From Pararhizobium sp. A13 (lineage in GTDB: Bacteria > Pseudomonadota > Alphaproteobacteria > Rhizobiales > Rhizobiaceae): a DNA stretch of 64,000 bases. Where the stretch lies: positions 4,227,001 through 4,291,000 of the forward strand of contig NZ_CP149510.1 of NCBI RefSeq assembly GCF_040126305.1, in the 5' to 3' direction. This document shows, piece by piece, positions 56,104 to 64,000 of this stretch. The translations under genes and the position numbers were made by a program. The notes beneath the pieces are model-generated. The model ran no database searches. It was given only the letters and a program-made list of their open reading frames with translations, and was not told where the DNA came from. Position 1 is the stretch's first letter; the number at the start of each line of letters is the position of its first letter.

Positions 56104-56224
56104 GGAATAGAGGCCGCGAGCGCCAGTTCGCGCCTTCGCGCGGTGGACGCTGTGTTCACATCGCAGGACTGGCGCGGCTTTCCTTTTGCTGCTTTGCTGC
56201 GGCCTGATCAAAAGGTTTCATGAC

Positions 56225-57781
56225 ATGACGAGCGGCATCCACCACATCACGCTGATCACCCGCAAGGTTCAGGCCAATGTCGATTTCTACGCCGGTTTTC
56301 TCGGCCTGCGCCTCGTCAAGCAGACGGCAGGTTTTGAAGACGCAATGCAGCTTCACCTGCTTTATGGCGATGCTATTGGATCGCCGGGATCGCTGGTGAC
56401 GTTTCTCGTCTGGGAAGACGGTGCGCCGGGCCGGGTCGGCCACGGCCAGCCAAGCGAAATCGCCTTTGCCATTACGCCGGAAAGCATCGGCTTCTGGCTG
56501 ACGCGCGCGCTGCAATACAATGTCACCGCGACCGGCCCGGCCCAGGAGTTCGGCGAACCTGTGATCCGGCTGAAGGATCCGGACGGTGTCATCGTCAAGC
56601 TTGTCGGCACTGATGCCGTCGCCACGCCCGCAGCCCATGCTACGCCCGACATCCCCGAGGAGAACGCAATCCGGCGACTGCGTGGCGCAACGATCCTGAC
56701 GGCCAAGCCGGAGCGAACGGCAGCCTTCGTCGACCGGCATTTCGGCTACGCCGAAACGGCACATACCGACACGATCCGCCGTTTGACTTCCGAATCGGGC
56801 GATATCATCGACGTCCGCGATGCCGGCGGTTTCTGGACCGCAGCCCCCGGCACCGGCACGATCGACCATATCGCCTTCCGGGCAATCGATAAGCCCGCGG
56901 TGGATGATCTGCGCATACGCCTCGAGGCGGAGGACGCCGGAACGATCTCGGCCCACGATAGGAAATATTTCCTTTCGCTTTATGTGCGCGAGCCGGGCGG
57001 CACCCTGTTCGAATTCGCCACCGACGCGCCGGGCATGACGGTGGACGAAGACATTGCCACGCTCGGAACCCAGCTGTTCGTTCCCGAGCATTTCGGCGGC
57101 GACCTGGAATCCAATCTGGTCGTCCTGCCGCAATTCGCGCTGCCCGGCGAGGAGCGTTTTACCCAGCGCGACCTGCCCTTCATTCACCGCCTGCACCAGC
57201 CAAAGAACCCCGACGGCCGCACCATCGTGCTGCTGCATGGCAGTGGCGCCAACGAAACAAGCCTTCTGCCGCTTGGTCGGCAGATCGCCCCGAATTCATT
57301 GCTCTTCAGTCTCCGGGGCCGCAGCACGGAGGAAGGTTTCCCGCGCTTTTTCCGCCGGATCACGCCGTTCAGCTTCGACCAAAAGGATATCGCCTCCGAA
57401 GTTGAAGCTTTTGTCGCGATGATCGAGAGCGCCATTCCAGCCTATTGCATAGATCCCGAAAAGATGGTTTTCGTCGGCTATTCGAACGGTGCCAACATGC
57501 TGATCGCAACCATGCTGCTTCATCCGGGGCTGATCAGGAATGCCGCGCTGCTGCGGATGATGAACCCGCTGGAAACGGTACCGGAAGCTGATCTTTCCGG
57601 GACCAATATCCTGATGGTGACGGGAGCGACGGACGCCTATTCCCGCTATGCGCCGCCGCTTGAGGCCATTCTCCGCAATTCAGGGGCAAATCTCGAAACT
57701 CTGACGCTGAAAGCCGGGCACGAGATCGGCGACAAGGATGTGCAGGCCGTTCGGCAATGGCTGGAAACCATCGGGGCCTGA
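56225..57781 (+). CDS. Fused ring-cleaving dioxygenase (two VOC domains) and alpha/beta hydrolase
   Basis: 518 residues from ATG 56225. Residues 1-290 carry two glyoxalase/VOC domains: GIHHITLITRKVQANVDFYA at the start and IDHIAFRAID in the second, with GGTLFEFATDAPGM ending it, the MhqO/YfiE-type ring-cleaving dioxygenase pattern. From about 330 a carboxylesterase/phospholipase-type hydrolase follows: LLHGSGANETSLLPLG, nucleophile Ser420 in GYSNGAN, an Asp in TGATDAYS and His499 in KAGHEIGD. In Bacillus the separate proteins MhqO and MhqD act together against quinones; here they are one chain. All catalytic positions appear intact. Confidence 0.9.
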   Translation: MTSGIHHITLITRKVQANVDFYAGFLGLRLVKQTAGFEDAMQLHLLYGDAIGSPGSLVTFLVWEDGAPGRVGHGQPSEIAFAITPESIGFWLTRALQYNVTATGPAQEFGEPVIRLKDPDGVIVKLVGTDAVATPAAHATPDIPEENAIRRLRGATILTAKPERTAAFVDRHFGYAETAHTDTIRRLTSESGDIIDVRDAGGFWTAAPGTGTIDHIAFRAIDKPAVDDLRIRLEAEDAGTISAHDRKYFLSLYVREPGGTLFEFATDAPGMTVDEDIATLGTQLFVPEHFGGDLESNLVVLPQFALPGEERFTQRDLPFIHRLHQPKNPDGRTIVLLHGSGANETSLLPLGRQIAPNSLLFSLRGRSTEEGFPRFFRRITPFSFDQKDIASEVEAFVAMIESAIPAYCIDPEKMVFVGYSNGANMLIATMLLHPGLIRNAALLRMMNPLETVPEADLSGTNILMVTGATDAYSRYAPPLEAILRNSGANLETLTLKAGHEIGDKDVQAVRQWLETIGA

Positions 57782-57791
57782 TCACGCACGC

Positions 57792-58349
57792 TCAGGCTGT
57801 TTTGCGGGCCACATAATCCGCGAAGGCCTCGACAAAGGCCTTCAGTCGCCCCTTGGCATCCTCGTCAACAAGATTGCCTTCCTTGTCGAACAGCGACCCC
57901 GCCTTCGGCAGCATCAGCCGCTTGCCCGACCAGAGATCGGCACCGAGCGTGCGCATGACGGGAAGCCAGGCATTCTGGCTAAGCAACGTGCCGAAGGGTC
58001 CCGGTGACGTGCCGGCAAGGGCAAAGGCACGGCCGGCAAAGACGTTCGGCGCACCGGTCATCGAGGAACTCACCCAGTCGATGGCATTTTTGAAAACACC
58101 CGGTATGGAGTTGTTGTATTCCGGGGTGAACAGGATCACGCCATCGGCGGTGGCGATCTGGTCCTTCAGCACCTGCACGGCCTCCGGCACGCCTTCCCGT
58201 TCCACATCGGCATTGTAGAGTGGAATGCCCTCGATGGTTCCCGTGGTAAAGGTCACGCCTTGCGGCGCGAGCGGGAGCGCCGCATTCAAGAGCGCCTTGT
58301 TGAAGGACGCCTTTCTCAGGCTTCCGGAAATGCCGATCAGTTTTGTCAT
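57792..58349 (-). CDS. NADPH-dependent FMN reductase / quinone reductase (ChrR/AzoR-like)
   Basis: 185 residues. The flavodoxin-like FMN site is GISGSLRKASFNKALL at the N-terminus and TPEYNNSIPGVFKNAIDW near residue 80, with AGTSPGPFGT later. Enzymes of this group reduce quinones, azo compounds or chromate by two electrons. ATG 58349 follows AAAGGA; upstream the frame is only repeat DNA. It converges on the fused dioxygenase-hydrolase gene and lies between it and another VOC dioxygenase, fitting a quinone-detoxification set. Confidence 0.93.
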   Translation of the reverse strand: MTKLIGISGSLRKASFNKALLNAALPLAPQGVTFTTGTIEGIPLYNADVEREGVPEAVQVLKDQIATADGVILFTPEYNNSIPGVFKNAIDWVSSSMTGAPNVFAGRAFALAGTSPGPFGTLLSQNAWLPVMRTLGADLWSGKRLMLPKAGSLFDKEGNLVDEDAKGRLKAFVEAFADYVARKTA

Positions 58350-58433
58350 GCGGTGGTCCTTTTGCTTTACCGGAAGCATGGTCAGAAACGCGCAAATGTA
58401 CAGATGAAAAAAGCCGGTGTATTTTTTGCCCTC

Positions 58434-58550
58434 ATTACCGGCCTTGTGCCGGTAATCCAGCATCGCGATGTCCATCGCGTGAAAGAGTCTTCCGCGCCCA
58501 AGGACTTGCGCGCACTGGATACCCGCCACAAGGGCGGGCATGAGGGAGGC
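58434..58550. repeat. Hairpin plus dispersed-repeat segment
   Basis: ATTACCGGC (58434-58442) pairs with GCCGGTAAT (58448-58456) around CTTGT, preceded by a run of T at 58421-58427. Further on, CTGGATACCCGCCACAAGGG (58515 onward) with GCATGAGGGAGGC resembles the arm at 48213-48245. The stretch from 58350 to 58601 holds no gene. Confidence 0.6.
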
Positions 58551-58601
58551 AAACGTGGCCTGAAACCCGGAAGGCATGCGCCCGGAGTTTCATTCCCACT
58601 T

Positions 58602-59555
58602 TTAAACCAGCGGCTTCAGCCGTGCTTCGATCTGGGCGCGCTTATGCTCCAGGAAAGGCGGCAGTGACAGGCCCTCGCCGAGGGTTTCCATCGACTCGTC
58701 AACCGCAAAGCCCGGTCCGTCCGTGGCGATCTCGAACAGGATGCCGTTCGGCTCGCGGAAATAGAGCGAGCGGAAATAGAAGCGCTCGACCTCGCCGCTC
58801 GACGGCAGGCGGAAACTCTGCAGCCGCGCGGTCCATTCATGCAGCGTCGCCTCGTCCGGAGCGCGGAAGGCGACATGATGAACAGCGCCCGCACCCTGCC
58901 GGGCAGCCGGTAATCCCGGCTGGACCGCGACATGCAGTTCTGCCGCCGGACCGCCCTCGCCCATCGAGAACACATGCACCTCGCCAATACCATCCGGTGA
59001 CGGATACAGACGCATCTTGGTCATGTTCATCACATGCTCCAGAACCATCTGCGTGTTGGCGATATCCGGCACGCTCATGGTGATCGGACCGAGGCCCTTG
59101 ATCTGATGTTCGGCCGGAACCGGGCTCTTGTCCCACGGATGGGACGGCGCCAGACCACCATCGTCGAGCAGCCGGAAGCGCTGGCCTTCGCCGTCTTCGA
59201 AGTCGAGGGAAACGCGACCGTCGATCTCGGCGACATCGCCGGCCGCGACCTTCAGCTGGTCAAGCCGCTCTTTCCACCAGACGACACTCTCGCGGCTACC
59301 GACCCGCAAACCGGTGCGCGCGATGCTGTGCGTGCCGCGGCCTTCCGGGCCGACCGGCCAGTCGAAGAACGTCAGGTCCGTGCCCGGCGTCGCCTGACCG
59401 TCGGCGTAGAAGAGATGATAGGCCGTCGTATCGTCTTGATTGACCGTCTTCTTGACCAGCCGCATGCCGAGCGTCTGCGTGTAGAAGCGCAGGTTCTCCG
59501 GTGCATTGGCGGTGATCGCCGTCAGATGGTGAATGCCCGTCAGTTGCAAGCTCAT
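58602..59555 (-). CDS. Ring-cleaving dioxygenase, VOC family (MhqO-like)
   Basis: 317 residues from ATG 59555, after GGAGG. Two VOC modules are visible: [20 protein letters not shown] at the N-terminus, [20 protein letters not shown], then [19 protein letters not shown] and [19 protein letters not shown] in the second. The conserved His/Glu metal ligands (GIHH, VHHVAF, FEIATD) are present. It is a paralogue of the N-terminal half of the fusion at 56225. The family opens hydroquinone-type rings. It is transcribed with the FMN reductase downstream. Confidence 0.92.
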   Translation of the reverse strand: MSLQLTGIHHLTAITANAPENLRFYTQTLGMRLVKKTVNQDDTTAYHLFYADGQATPGTDLTFFDWPVGPEGRGTHSIARTGLRVGSRESVVWWKERLDQLKVAAGDVAEIDGRVSLDFEDGEGQRFRLLDDGGLAPSHPWDKSPVPAEHQIKGLGPITMSVPDIANTQMVLEHVMNMTKMRLYPSPDGIGEVHVFSMGEGGPAAELHVAVQPGLPAARQGAGAVHHVAFRAPDEATLHEWTARLQSFRLPSSGEVERFYFRSLYFREPNGILFEIATDGPGFAVDESMETLGEGLSLPPFLEHKRAQIEARLKPLV

Positions 59556-59678
59556 GGCTGCCTCCATTCGTGAATATGGGGCGAATATCGGCTTCCTGCG
59601 CCGTTTAATAAAGGGGGCCGACACGGACAGAATGTTCACCACACGTGAACGATGGAAGCACGCCCTCGCGCGAGGTGA

Positions 59679-60461
59679 TCAAGGCCGGCGCTTCAGGTCG
59701 TTCAGGTAGGTATTTTCGCTTTTTGAAACATCGAAATTGACGGGATTGAGCGTCACAATCATCATCGTTTCGCCGTGGGATGCAGCGCCTGCGAGGAGGC
59801 TTCCGTCAGGTGCCGCAATGCGCGAGGACCCCGCGAAGGTGAAGCGTTCGTCAGCCCCGCAGTGATTGATGTAGGCGACGAAAACCTGGTTCTCGAAGGC
59901 GCGCGTCTGGATCATGTGATCGGTAATGAAGGTGCCGGAATATCCGGCCGGCAGCGCGGTCGGCACCAGCACCGCATCGGCTCCCGCCAAAGCCAGCCGC
60001 CGGACATTTTCCGGAAACTCCACGTCGTAGCAGATCAGCATGCCGCATTTGACGCCGCGATGCGTGAACAGCATCGTGCTCGGCTCGACCGCAGCAAACA
60101 GCGCGCGCTCATAGTCACCGTAGAGATGGGATTTGCGGTAGACGACGGGCTCTGCCGCGCCGTCGACATAAACCGCACTGTTGAAGACCTGGGAGCCCGC
60201 CTTCTCGGCAAAGCCGGCGATCACCGCCACCCCGGTCTCCGCCGAAATCGCCTGCAACCGCTTAACCAGCGGGCCATCCGCAGGCTCTGCCAGATCGCGG
60301 ATGATATCGCCGGCGCCATAGCCCGTCAGTCCAAGCTCCGGCGTGATCAGCAGGCTTGCGCCCTTGTCAGCCGCATCCCTCGCCCCCTCACCGATACGCG
60401 CCAGATTGGCGGCGACGTCGCCGCTTTCCGATTTCATCTGCAGGGCGGCGAGCGTGATCAT
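59679..60461 (-). CDS. Carbon-nitrogen hydrolase (nitrilase-superfamily amidase)
   Basis: 260 residues with a complete Glu-Lys-Cys triad: Glu42 in ITPELGLTGYG, Lys110 in VYRKSHLYG and Cys144 in MLICYDVEFPE. Such enzymes hydrolyse amides or N-carbamoyl compounds in the cytoplasm. Its ATG overlaps the stop of the upstream permease gene (60458-60461), so it belongs to the polyamine-type ABC operon. The natural reading is that the imported compound is an amide; its identity is unknown. Confidence 0.93.
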   Translation of the reverse strand: MITLAALQMKSESGDVAANLARIGEGARDAADKGASLLITPELGLTGYGAGDIIRDLAEPADGPLVKRLQAISAETGVAVIAGFAEKAGSQVFNSAVYVDGAAEPVVYRKSHLYGDYERALFAAVEPSTMLFTHRGVKCGMLICYDVEFPENVRRLALAGADAVLVPTALPAGYSGTFITDHMIQTRAFENQVFVAYINHCGADERFTFAGSSRIAAPDGSLLAGAASHGETMMIVTLNPVNFDVSKSENTYLNDLKRRP

Positions 60462-61258
60462 TTGTCGTCCGATGACATGGCGCCGAGCAGCTTCGGCAGA
60501 TCGCCGAACCGCGCGACAAGCGAGAAAATGACGGCCGCCGTGACCACGAACAGGATCGTGACGGACGCCATGGTCGGCGTGTAGCCGTAGCGGAGCGCAT
60601 TGAAGATCTTGATCGGCAGGGTCTCCATGGTGAAACCGATGGTCATGTAGGCGACGATATATTCGTTCAGCGACAGCACGAAGGCGAAGGCATAGCCCGA
60701 GACGATATAGGGCAGGATCAGCGGCAGGACGACGGTGCGGAAGATCGTGCGATCGTCGGCACCCATGGTGGCGGCAGCCTCGACCAACGACCGGTCAATC
60801 GCTGTGAAGCCAAGCGACAGGGTCACCAGCGGCAGCGTCACGAAGAAGATCGCGTGGCTCACCACGGCTGTCCACGGTTGGCCGTAAAAACCGGTGGTCG
60901 CCCAGAAGGTGAGCAGGCCGAGCGCGGTGATGACCGGCGGCAGCGTAAACGGCGCCACACCGAGAAGCTGGAAGATGTTCGCCCAGGGCGCGATCCGCCG
61001 CCACAGGAACCAGGCAAGCGGCAGTGCGATCGCCACAGCGAGCGCCGCCGACAGGATCGCCAGCGTCAGCGAGGCCAAGAGCGCGTTGCGCCATTCCGGA
61101 TTGAGGAAGATTTCGCCATACCAGGAGAGCGAAAAGCCCTTGGGCGGAAAGGCGAGCGTCTGCTTCTCGTTCACCGACACGCCGGCAACGACGATCATTG
61201 GTAGCGCCAGGAACAGGCCGATCAGGAAGAAATAGATTTTGCTGAGCGCGCTTGTCAT
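60458..61258 (-). CDS. ABC transporter permease, PotC-like
   Basis: 266 residues, six membrane segments: IYFFLIGLFLALPMIVVAGV first, then a BPD core with the EAA loop EAAATMGADDRTIFRTVVLPL and GYAFAFVLSLNEYIVAYMTI. The pattern is that of spermidine/putrescine and iron(III)-type importers. The open frame continues upstream into the neighbouring permease, but ATG 61258 overlaps that gene's stop and gives the family N-terminus. It pairs with the permease at 61255. Confidence 0.92.
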   Translation of the reverse strand: MTSALSKIYFFLIGLFLALPMIVVAGVSVNEKQTLAFPPKGFSLSWYGEIFLNPEWRNALLASLTLAILSAALAVAIALPLAWFLWRRIAPWANIFQLLGVAPFTLPPVITALGLLTFWATTGFYGQPWTAVVSHAIFFVTLPLVTLSLGFTAIDRSLVEAAATMGADDRTIFRTVVLPLILPYIVSGYAFAFVLSLNEYIVAYMTIGFTMETLPIKIFNALRYGYTPTMASVTILFVVTAAVIFSLVARFGDLPKLLGAMSSDDK

Positions 61259-62109
61259 GCCGCTTCTCCCTTGCGTCCGGCAATGACCGTCAGAGCCACG
61301 AGGCCGAGCGTCACCAGCACCAGGAACACTGCCATGGCAGCCGCGAACGGCATGTTGGACTGGTAGATCGCCTGATCGGTGATGAGCACCGACAGGGTCC
61401 AGTGCTGCGGACGGCCGAGAATCTGCGGCAAGAGATAGGAACCGAGCGCGAAAATGAAGACCATGATCAGCGTCGCGGTGATGGTATTGCGCAACGCAGG
61501 CACGACGACCGTGAAAAAGGCCTTGAGCGGCGAAGCGCCGAGCGTCCGGGCTGCTTCGGTCAGTGTTGGATCGAGCCGCACCAGAGCCGGGTAAAGCACC
61601 AACACTGTATAAGGGAAAGCCTGATAGACCATGCCGGTCAAGACCGCGCCGAAGCTCGGAAGCAACGCCGTCGCCTCGCTCATGAGCCCCGCCATGACCA
61701 GGAGATTGGTGATGCCAGCGGTACGCGAAAACAGCGTCGACCAGGCAAAGCCGATGATGACTTCCGACAACGACAGGACCGAGAGCAGCGCCACCAGCCA
61801 GACGATCTGCACTTTTCTCGCCATGCGCGTCAGAAGATAGGTGAAGGGAACCGCGAGCACGACGCAGCAGATCGCAACCGCGATCGCCAGCATCAGCGAG
61901 AAGCCGAGCACGTTGGCGAAGAACAGGCTGAGGAATCGCTGGTAGTTCGAAAGTTCGAAGGCCGGCACGTAAAAGCCGCCCTGCTGGCGCTGGAAGAAGC
62001 TGACGGCGATCATCGTCGCAAAGGGCACGACAAAGAAGACGATGAGCATCATCGCCGGGAAGAACAAAGGCCCGTAATCGGCCAGGCGTTGCGGCGCTTC
62101 GCGTCTCAT
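61255..62109 (-). CDS. ABC transporter permease, PotB-like
   Basis: 284 residues, about six helices. It begins MRREAPQRLADYGPLFFPAM, with VVPFATMIAVSFFQRQQGGF as first periplasmic loop and the EAA-type segment EAARTLGASPLKAFFTVVVP near residue 190. ATG 62109 overlaps the ATPase stop region (62106-62109). It forms the channel with the PotC-like permease. Confidence 0.92.
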   Translation of the reverse strand: MRREAPQRLADYGPLFFPAMMLIVFFVVPFATMIAVSFFQRQQGGFYVPAFELSNYQRFLSLFFANVLGFSLMLAIAVAICCVVLAVPFTYLLTRMARKVQIVWLVALLSVLSLSEVIIGFAWSTLFSRTAGITNLLVMAGLMSEATALLPSFGAVLTGMVYQAFPYTVLVLYPALVRLDPTLTEAARTLGASPLKAFFTVVVPALRNTITATLIMVFIFALGSYLLPQILGRPQHWTLSVLITDQAIYQSNMPFAAAMAVFLVLVTLGLVALTVIAGRKGEAA

Positions 62110-63143
62110 TTGGCAAGCACCACGCAAACGTCGGGCAACAGGACCACGCCGACCGGCTGGCCGACGGAAACTTCGGGCCGCGCCCGCGGCGTTGAGACGG
62201 CGACGATCTGGTGGCCGGCAATATCGACGAAGGTCTCGATCGTGCCGCCGAGATCGCGCACGAAGGTGACGGTCCCGGACAGCGCACCATTGCCAGGCGC
62301 CGTCAGATGCACGTCTTCCGGCCGGACCGACAGCGTCGCCCTTCTGATATTTGCGCCAAGCGAAATGCCCGCAACCGGCTGACCCAGCACGTTGACGCGG
62401 CCGGTGCTGTCGGTTTCCGCCTCGAGCAGGTTTGTGGAGCCAATGAAGTCGGCAACGAAGGTGTCGGCGGGACGCCGGTAGATTTCGATCGGTGACGCGG
62501 CCTGACGGATTTCACCGCCTTTCATGACGACGACCGTATCGGCCATGGTCATCGCCTCGCGCTGGTCGTGCGTCACCACGATGGTGGTGATGCCGAGCTG
62601 CTGCTGCAACTGACGCAGCTCCACCTGCATCGCCTCGCGCAGCTTGGCGTCCAGCGCCGAAAGCGGCTCATCGAGCAGGAACAGCTTTGGCGAGATCGCA
62701 AGGGCCCGGGCGATGGCAACGCGCTGGCGCTGGCCGCCAGAGAGCTTCGACACCGGCCGGTCGGCATAGCCGCCGAGATGGATCATCGACAGGAGTTCGT
62801 CGACCCGCTTTTTCTGCTCTTCCTTCGGCGCATTGCGGATCCGCAAGGGGTAGGCGATGTTCTCGCCGACCGTCAGATGCGGAAACAGCGCCAGCGACTG
62901 GAACACCATGCCCAGATTGCGCTTGTGGGTCGGGACCTGTGTGATGTCCTCACCATCGAGCCGGATGGCCCCGCCGGTCGGCAGGTCGAGCCCGGCGATC
63001 ATCCTCAGCAGCGTGGTCTTGCCGCAGCCGGACGGCCCGAGCATGCAGACGAAGGTGCCGTGCGGCACCGTCAGCTCGACATTGTTGACCGCAGTGAAAG
63101 TCCCGAATTCCTTCGTGACGTTGTTGAGGGCGAGGCCTGACAT
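62106..63143 (-). CDS. ABC transporter ATP-binding protein, PotA-like
   Basis: 345 residues. Walker A is GPSGCGKTTLLRM near residue 38, the Q-loop region is GMVFQSLALFPHLTV, the signature is KLSGGQRQRVAIARAL and Walker B is LFLLDEPLSALDAKLRE. The C-terminal TOBE domain (from about 240) has LSVRPEDVHL. ATG 63143 fits the family, but its ribosome-binding site is poor; ATG 63164 or 63167, eight codons upstream, is an alternative. An inverted-repeat element separates it from the binding-protein gene. Confidence 0.93.
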   Translation of the reverse strand: MSGLALNNVTKEFGTFTAVNNVELTVPHGTFVCMLGPSGCGKTTLLRMIAGLDLPTGGAIRLDGEDITQVPTHKRNLGMVFQSLALFPHLTVGENIAYPLRIRNAPKEEQKKRVDELLSMIHLGGYADRPVSKLSGGQRQRVAIARALAISPKLFLLDEPLSALDAKLREAMQVELRQLQQQLGITTIVVTHDQREAMTMADTVVVMKGGEIRQAASPIEIYRRPADTFVADFIGSTNLLEAETDSTGRVNVLGQPVAGISLGANIRRATLSVRPEDVHLTAPGNGALSGTVTFVRDLGGTIETFVDIAGHQIVAVSTPRARPEVSVGQPVGVVLLPDVCVVLAK

Positions 63144-63224
63144 TGTTTTCCCGTCTTTTCCCATCATGCCGAAAATTAATCTTCAGTTTACCGTTTCAGA
63201 CGCGCGAAGGTCGGCGCGGTCTTT

Positions 63225-63344
63225 ACCTCCTCCTTGAGGGGGGAGGTCGCAGCGAAGCTGCGGGTGGGGGTGATCCATTGTGTTTCGCGACAGGTCACCC
63301 CACCCCGGCACTGCGTGCCGACCCTCCCCCCTCAAGGGGAGGGT
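63225..63344. repeat. G/C-rich inverted-repeat element, copy C (in polyamine-type operon)
   Basis: Left arm TACCTCCTCCTTGAGGGG continuing with GGTCGCAGCGAAGCTGCGGG and GTGGGGGTGA; right arm GGTCACCCCACCCC ending CCCCTCAAGGGGAGGGT. The arms are inverted copies over about 50 bp, and the element is almost identical to 18897-19012. It lies between the binding-protein and ATPase genes of an ABC operon. Confidence 0.8.
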
Positions 63345-63353
63345 GAAGGTTCA

Positions 63354-64000
63354 TCAACCGACGATCAGCTCGGTCCACTTCTGGTTCAGCCAATCCGACT
63401 TCGTCTGGTAGAGGTCGTAGCGCGGAATGATCGGATCGATGTCGGACGAGACGGCGGCGAACTCTTCTGCGGTGAGGTCAGTGAGTTCGCGCTTGACGGT
63501 CGGCGACGTCCCGACCTTGCGCGACAAAGTCGCCTGGATCGACGGCTGGCTCATATAGTCGATGAAGACATGGGCTTCCTCGACCTTGGTGGACGCGCGC
63601 GACAGCGCCCAGCAACCGGAATCCTGAATGCCGCCTTCCTTCGGGAAGGTGGAGCGGACGGGGTTGCCATCGGCCGCCGCAAGGCCCGTGACGTCGTGAT
63701 AATACTGGCCCATCGGGATTTCGCCCGATTTCAGCGCCTGCTCGAACTGGGCTTCGTCGCGATACCAGAGCCGAACATTCGGCTTGACTTCGGCGAGCTT
63801 GGCGAAAGCCTTTTCAAGACCTTCGTCCGTGTCCAGCGCATTGGTACCACCGAGATAAGTCTTGGCCGTCACTTCGAGCAGGAAGGAGTTGGAGACGAGC
63901 GCCAGCAGGCCGAGCTTGTCGACATTCGCCGGATCCCAGAATGCCGCCCAGGAGGTCGGCGCTTCCTTGTAGACGTCCGTGTTCGTCACGAGCGTGATGT
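63354..64000 (-). CDS. ABC transporter binding protein, spermidine/putrescine type (C-terminal part)
   Basis: The gene runs past the right end; 215 codons are visible. Blocks such as PTSWAAFWDPANVDKLGLLA, EDG-type AFAKLAEVKPNVRLW, then MGQYYHDVTGLAAADGNPV and DSGCWALSRASTKVEEAHVF match PotD/PotF-like periplasmic binding proteins. It is the first visible gene of the operon with the PotA/B/C-like subunits and the amidase. The signal peptide is outside the window. The ligand may be a polyamine or an amide-containing relative. Confidence 0.9.
   Translation of the reverse strand, partial: ITLVTNTDVYKEAPTSWAAFWDPANVDKLGLLALVSNSFLLEVTAKTYLGGTNALDTDEGLEKAFAKLAEVKPNVRLWYRDEAQFEQALKSGEIPMGQYYHDVTGLAAADGNPVRSTFPKEGGIQDSGCWALSRASTKVEEAHVFIDYMSQPSIQATLSRKVGTSPTVKRELTDLTAEEFAAVSSDIDPIIPRYDLYQTKSDWLNQKWTELIVG

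Noticed and set aside
60458-62290. A 610-codon continuous frame across two permease genes
   Set aside because: The N-terminal part is out of frame with the PotB-like permease and the ATPase end; ATG 61258 with a 4-base overlap gives the real gene.

Overview
The window reads as chromosomal DNA of an alphaproteobacterium of the Rhizobiaceae (Rhizobium/Agrobacterium/Neorhizobium type). This is inferred from GC-rich codon use, dense operons with 1-8 bp overlaps, the arrangement of the urease genes among extra rhizobial genes, the urt, liv and sox operons, and G/C-rich intergenic inverted repeats. No rRNA, tRNA, CRISPR array or replication origin was recognised.

Layout. 1-4042 (+): a NitT/TauT-type ABC importer (ATPase end, two different permeases, NMT1/THI5-like binding protein), with a DUF559 gene and a small membrane protein inside the operon. 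4400-8897 (+): an RND efflux adaptor and pump. 8964-18125 (-): the urease locus, transcribed ureD, ureA, DUF1272, ureB, LprI-like, GT29-like protein, ureC, then peroxiredoxin/HAD/IS-remnant DNA, then an ABM monooxygenase, ureE, ureF and ureG. 18137-24166 (-): the urea ABC importer urtABCDE. 24376-28678 (+), divergent from urtA: a very large permease-histidine kinase hybrid and a LuxR-type response regulator. 28685-32166: a small secreted protein, a D-2-hydroxyacid dehydrogenase, a Tat-exported alpha/beta hydrolase and a divergent OhrR/MarR regulator with three copies of a 25-bp operator-like sequence. 32267-37863 (-): a branched-chain amino acid ABC importer (livHMGF, DUF6867, braC-like). 38153-45838 (-): a dimethylglycine/sarcosine dehydrogenase-like enzyme and tetrameric sarcosine oxidase soxBDAG. 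46136-46912 (+): cysQ. 47077-48016: a broken DUF2793 gene. 48294-53568 (-): an RND pump with two adaptor lipoproteins. 53780-55065 (-): a single-domain response regulator and a Crp/Fnr regulator. 55240-59555: an SDR, a fused ring-cleaving dioxygenase/hydrolase, an FMN reductase and a second VOC dioxygenase, resembling a quinone-detoxification set. 59679-64000 (-): a polyamine-type ABC importer (binding protein runs off the end) ending in a nitrilase-family amidase.

The central theme is nitrogen scavenging. Urea is imported by Urt and hydrolysed by urease. The adjacent transporter-like kinase is the obvious candidate regulator, with a perfect 16-bp palindrome between it and urtA. The Liv, Sox and amidase modules supply nitrogen from amino acids, methylated glycines and amides. 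The two RND pumps, the OhrR module and the dioxygenase/reductase set deal with toxic or oxidising compounds. The most unusual items are the permease-kinase beside urtA, a protein carrying sialyltransferase-family (GT29) motifs between ureB and ureC, the dioxygenase-hydrolase fusion, and a G/C-rich inverted-repeat element found three times, each time inside an ABC-transporter operon.
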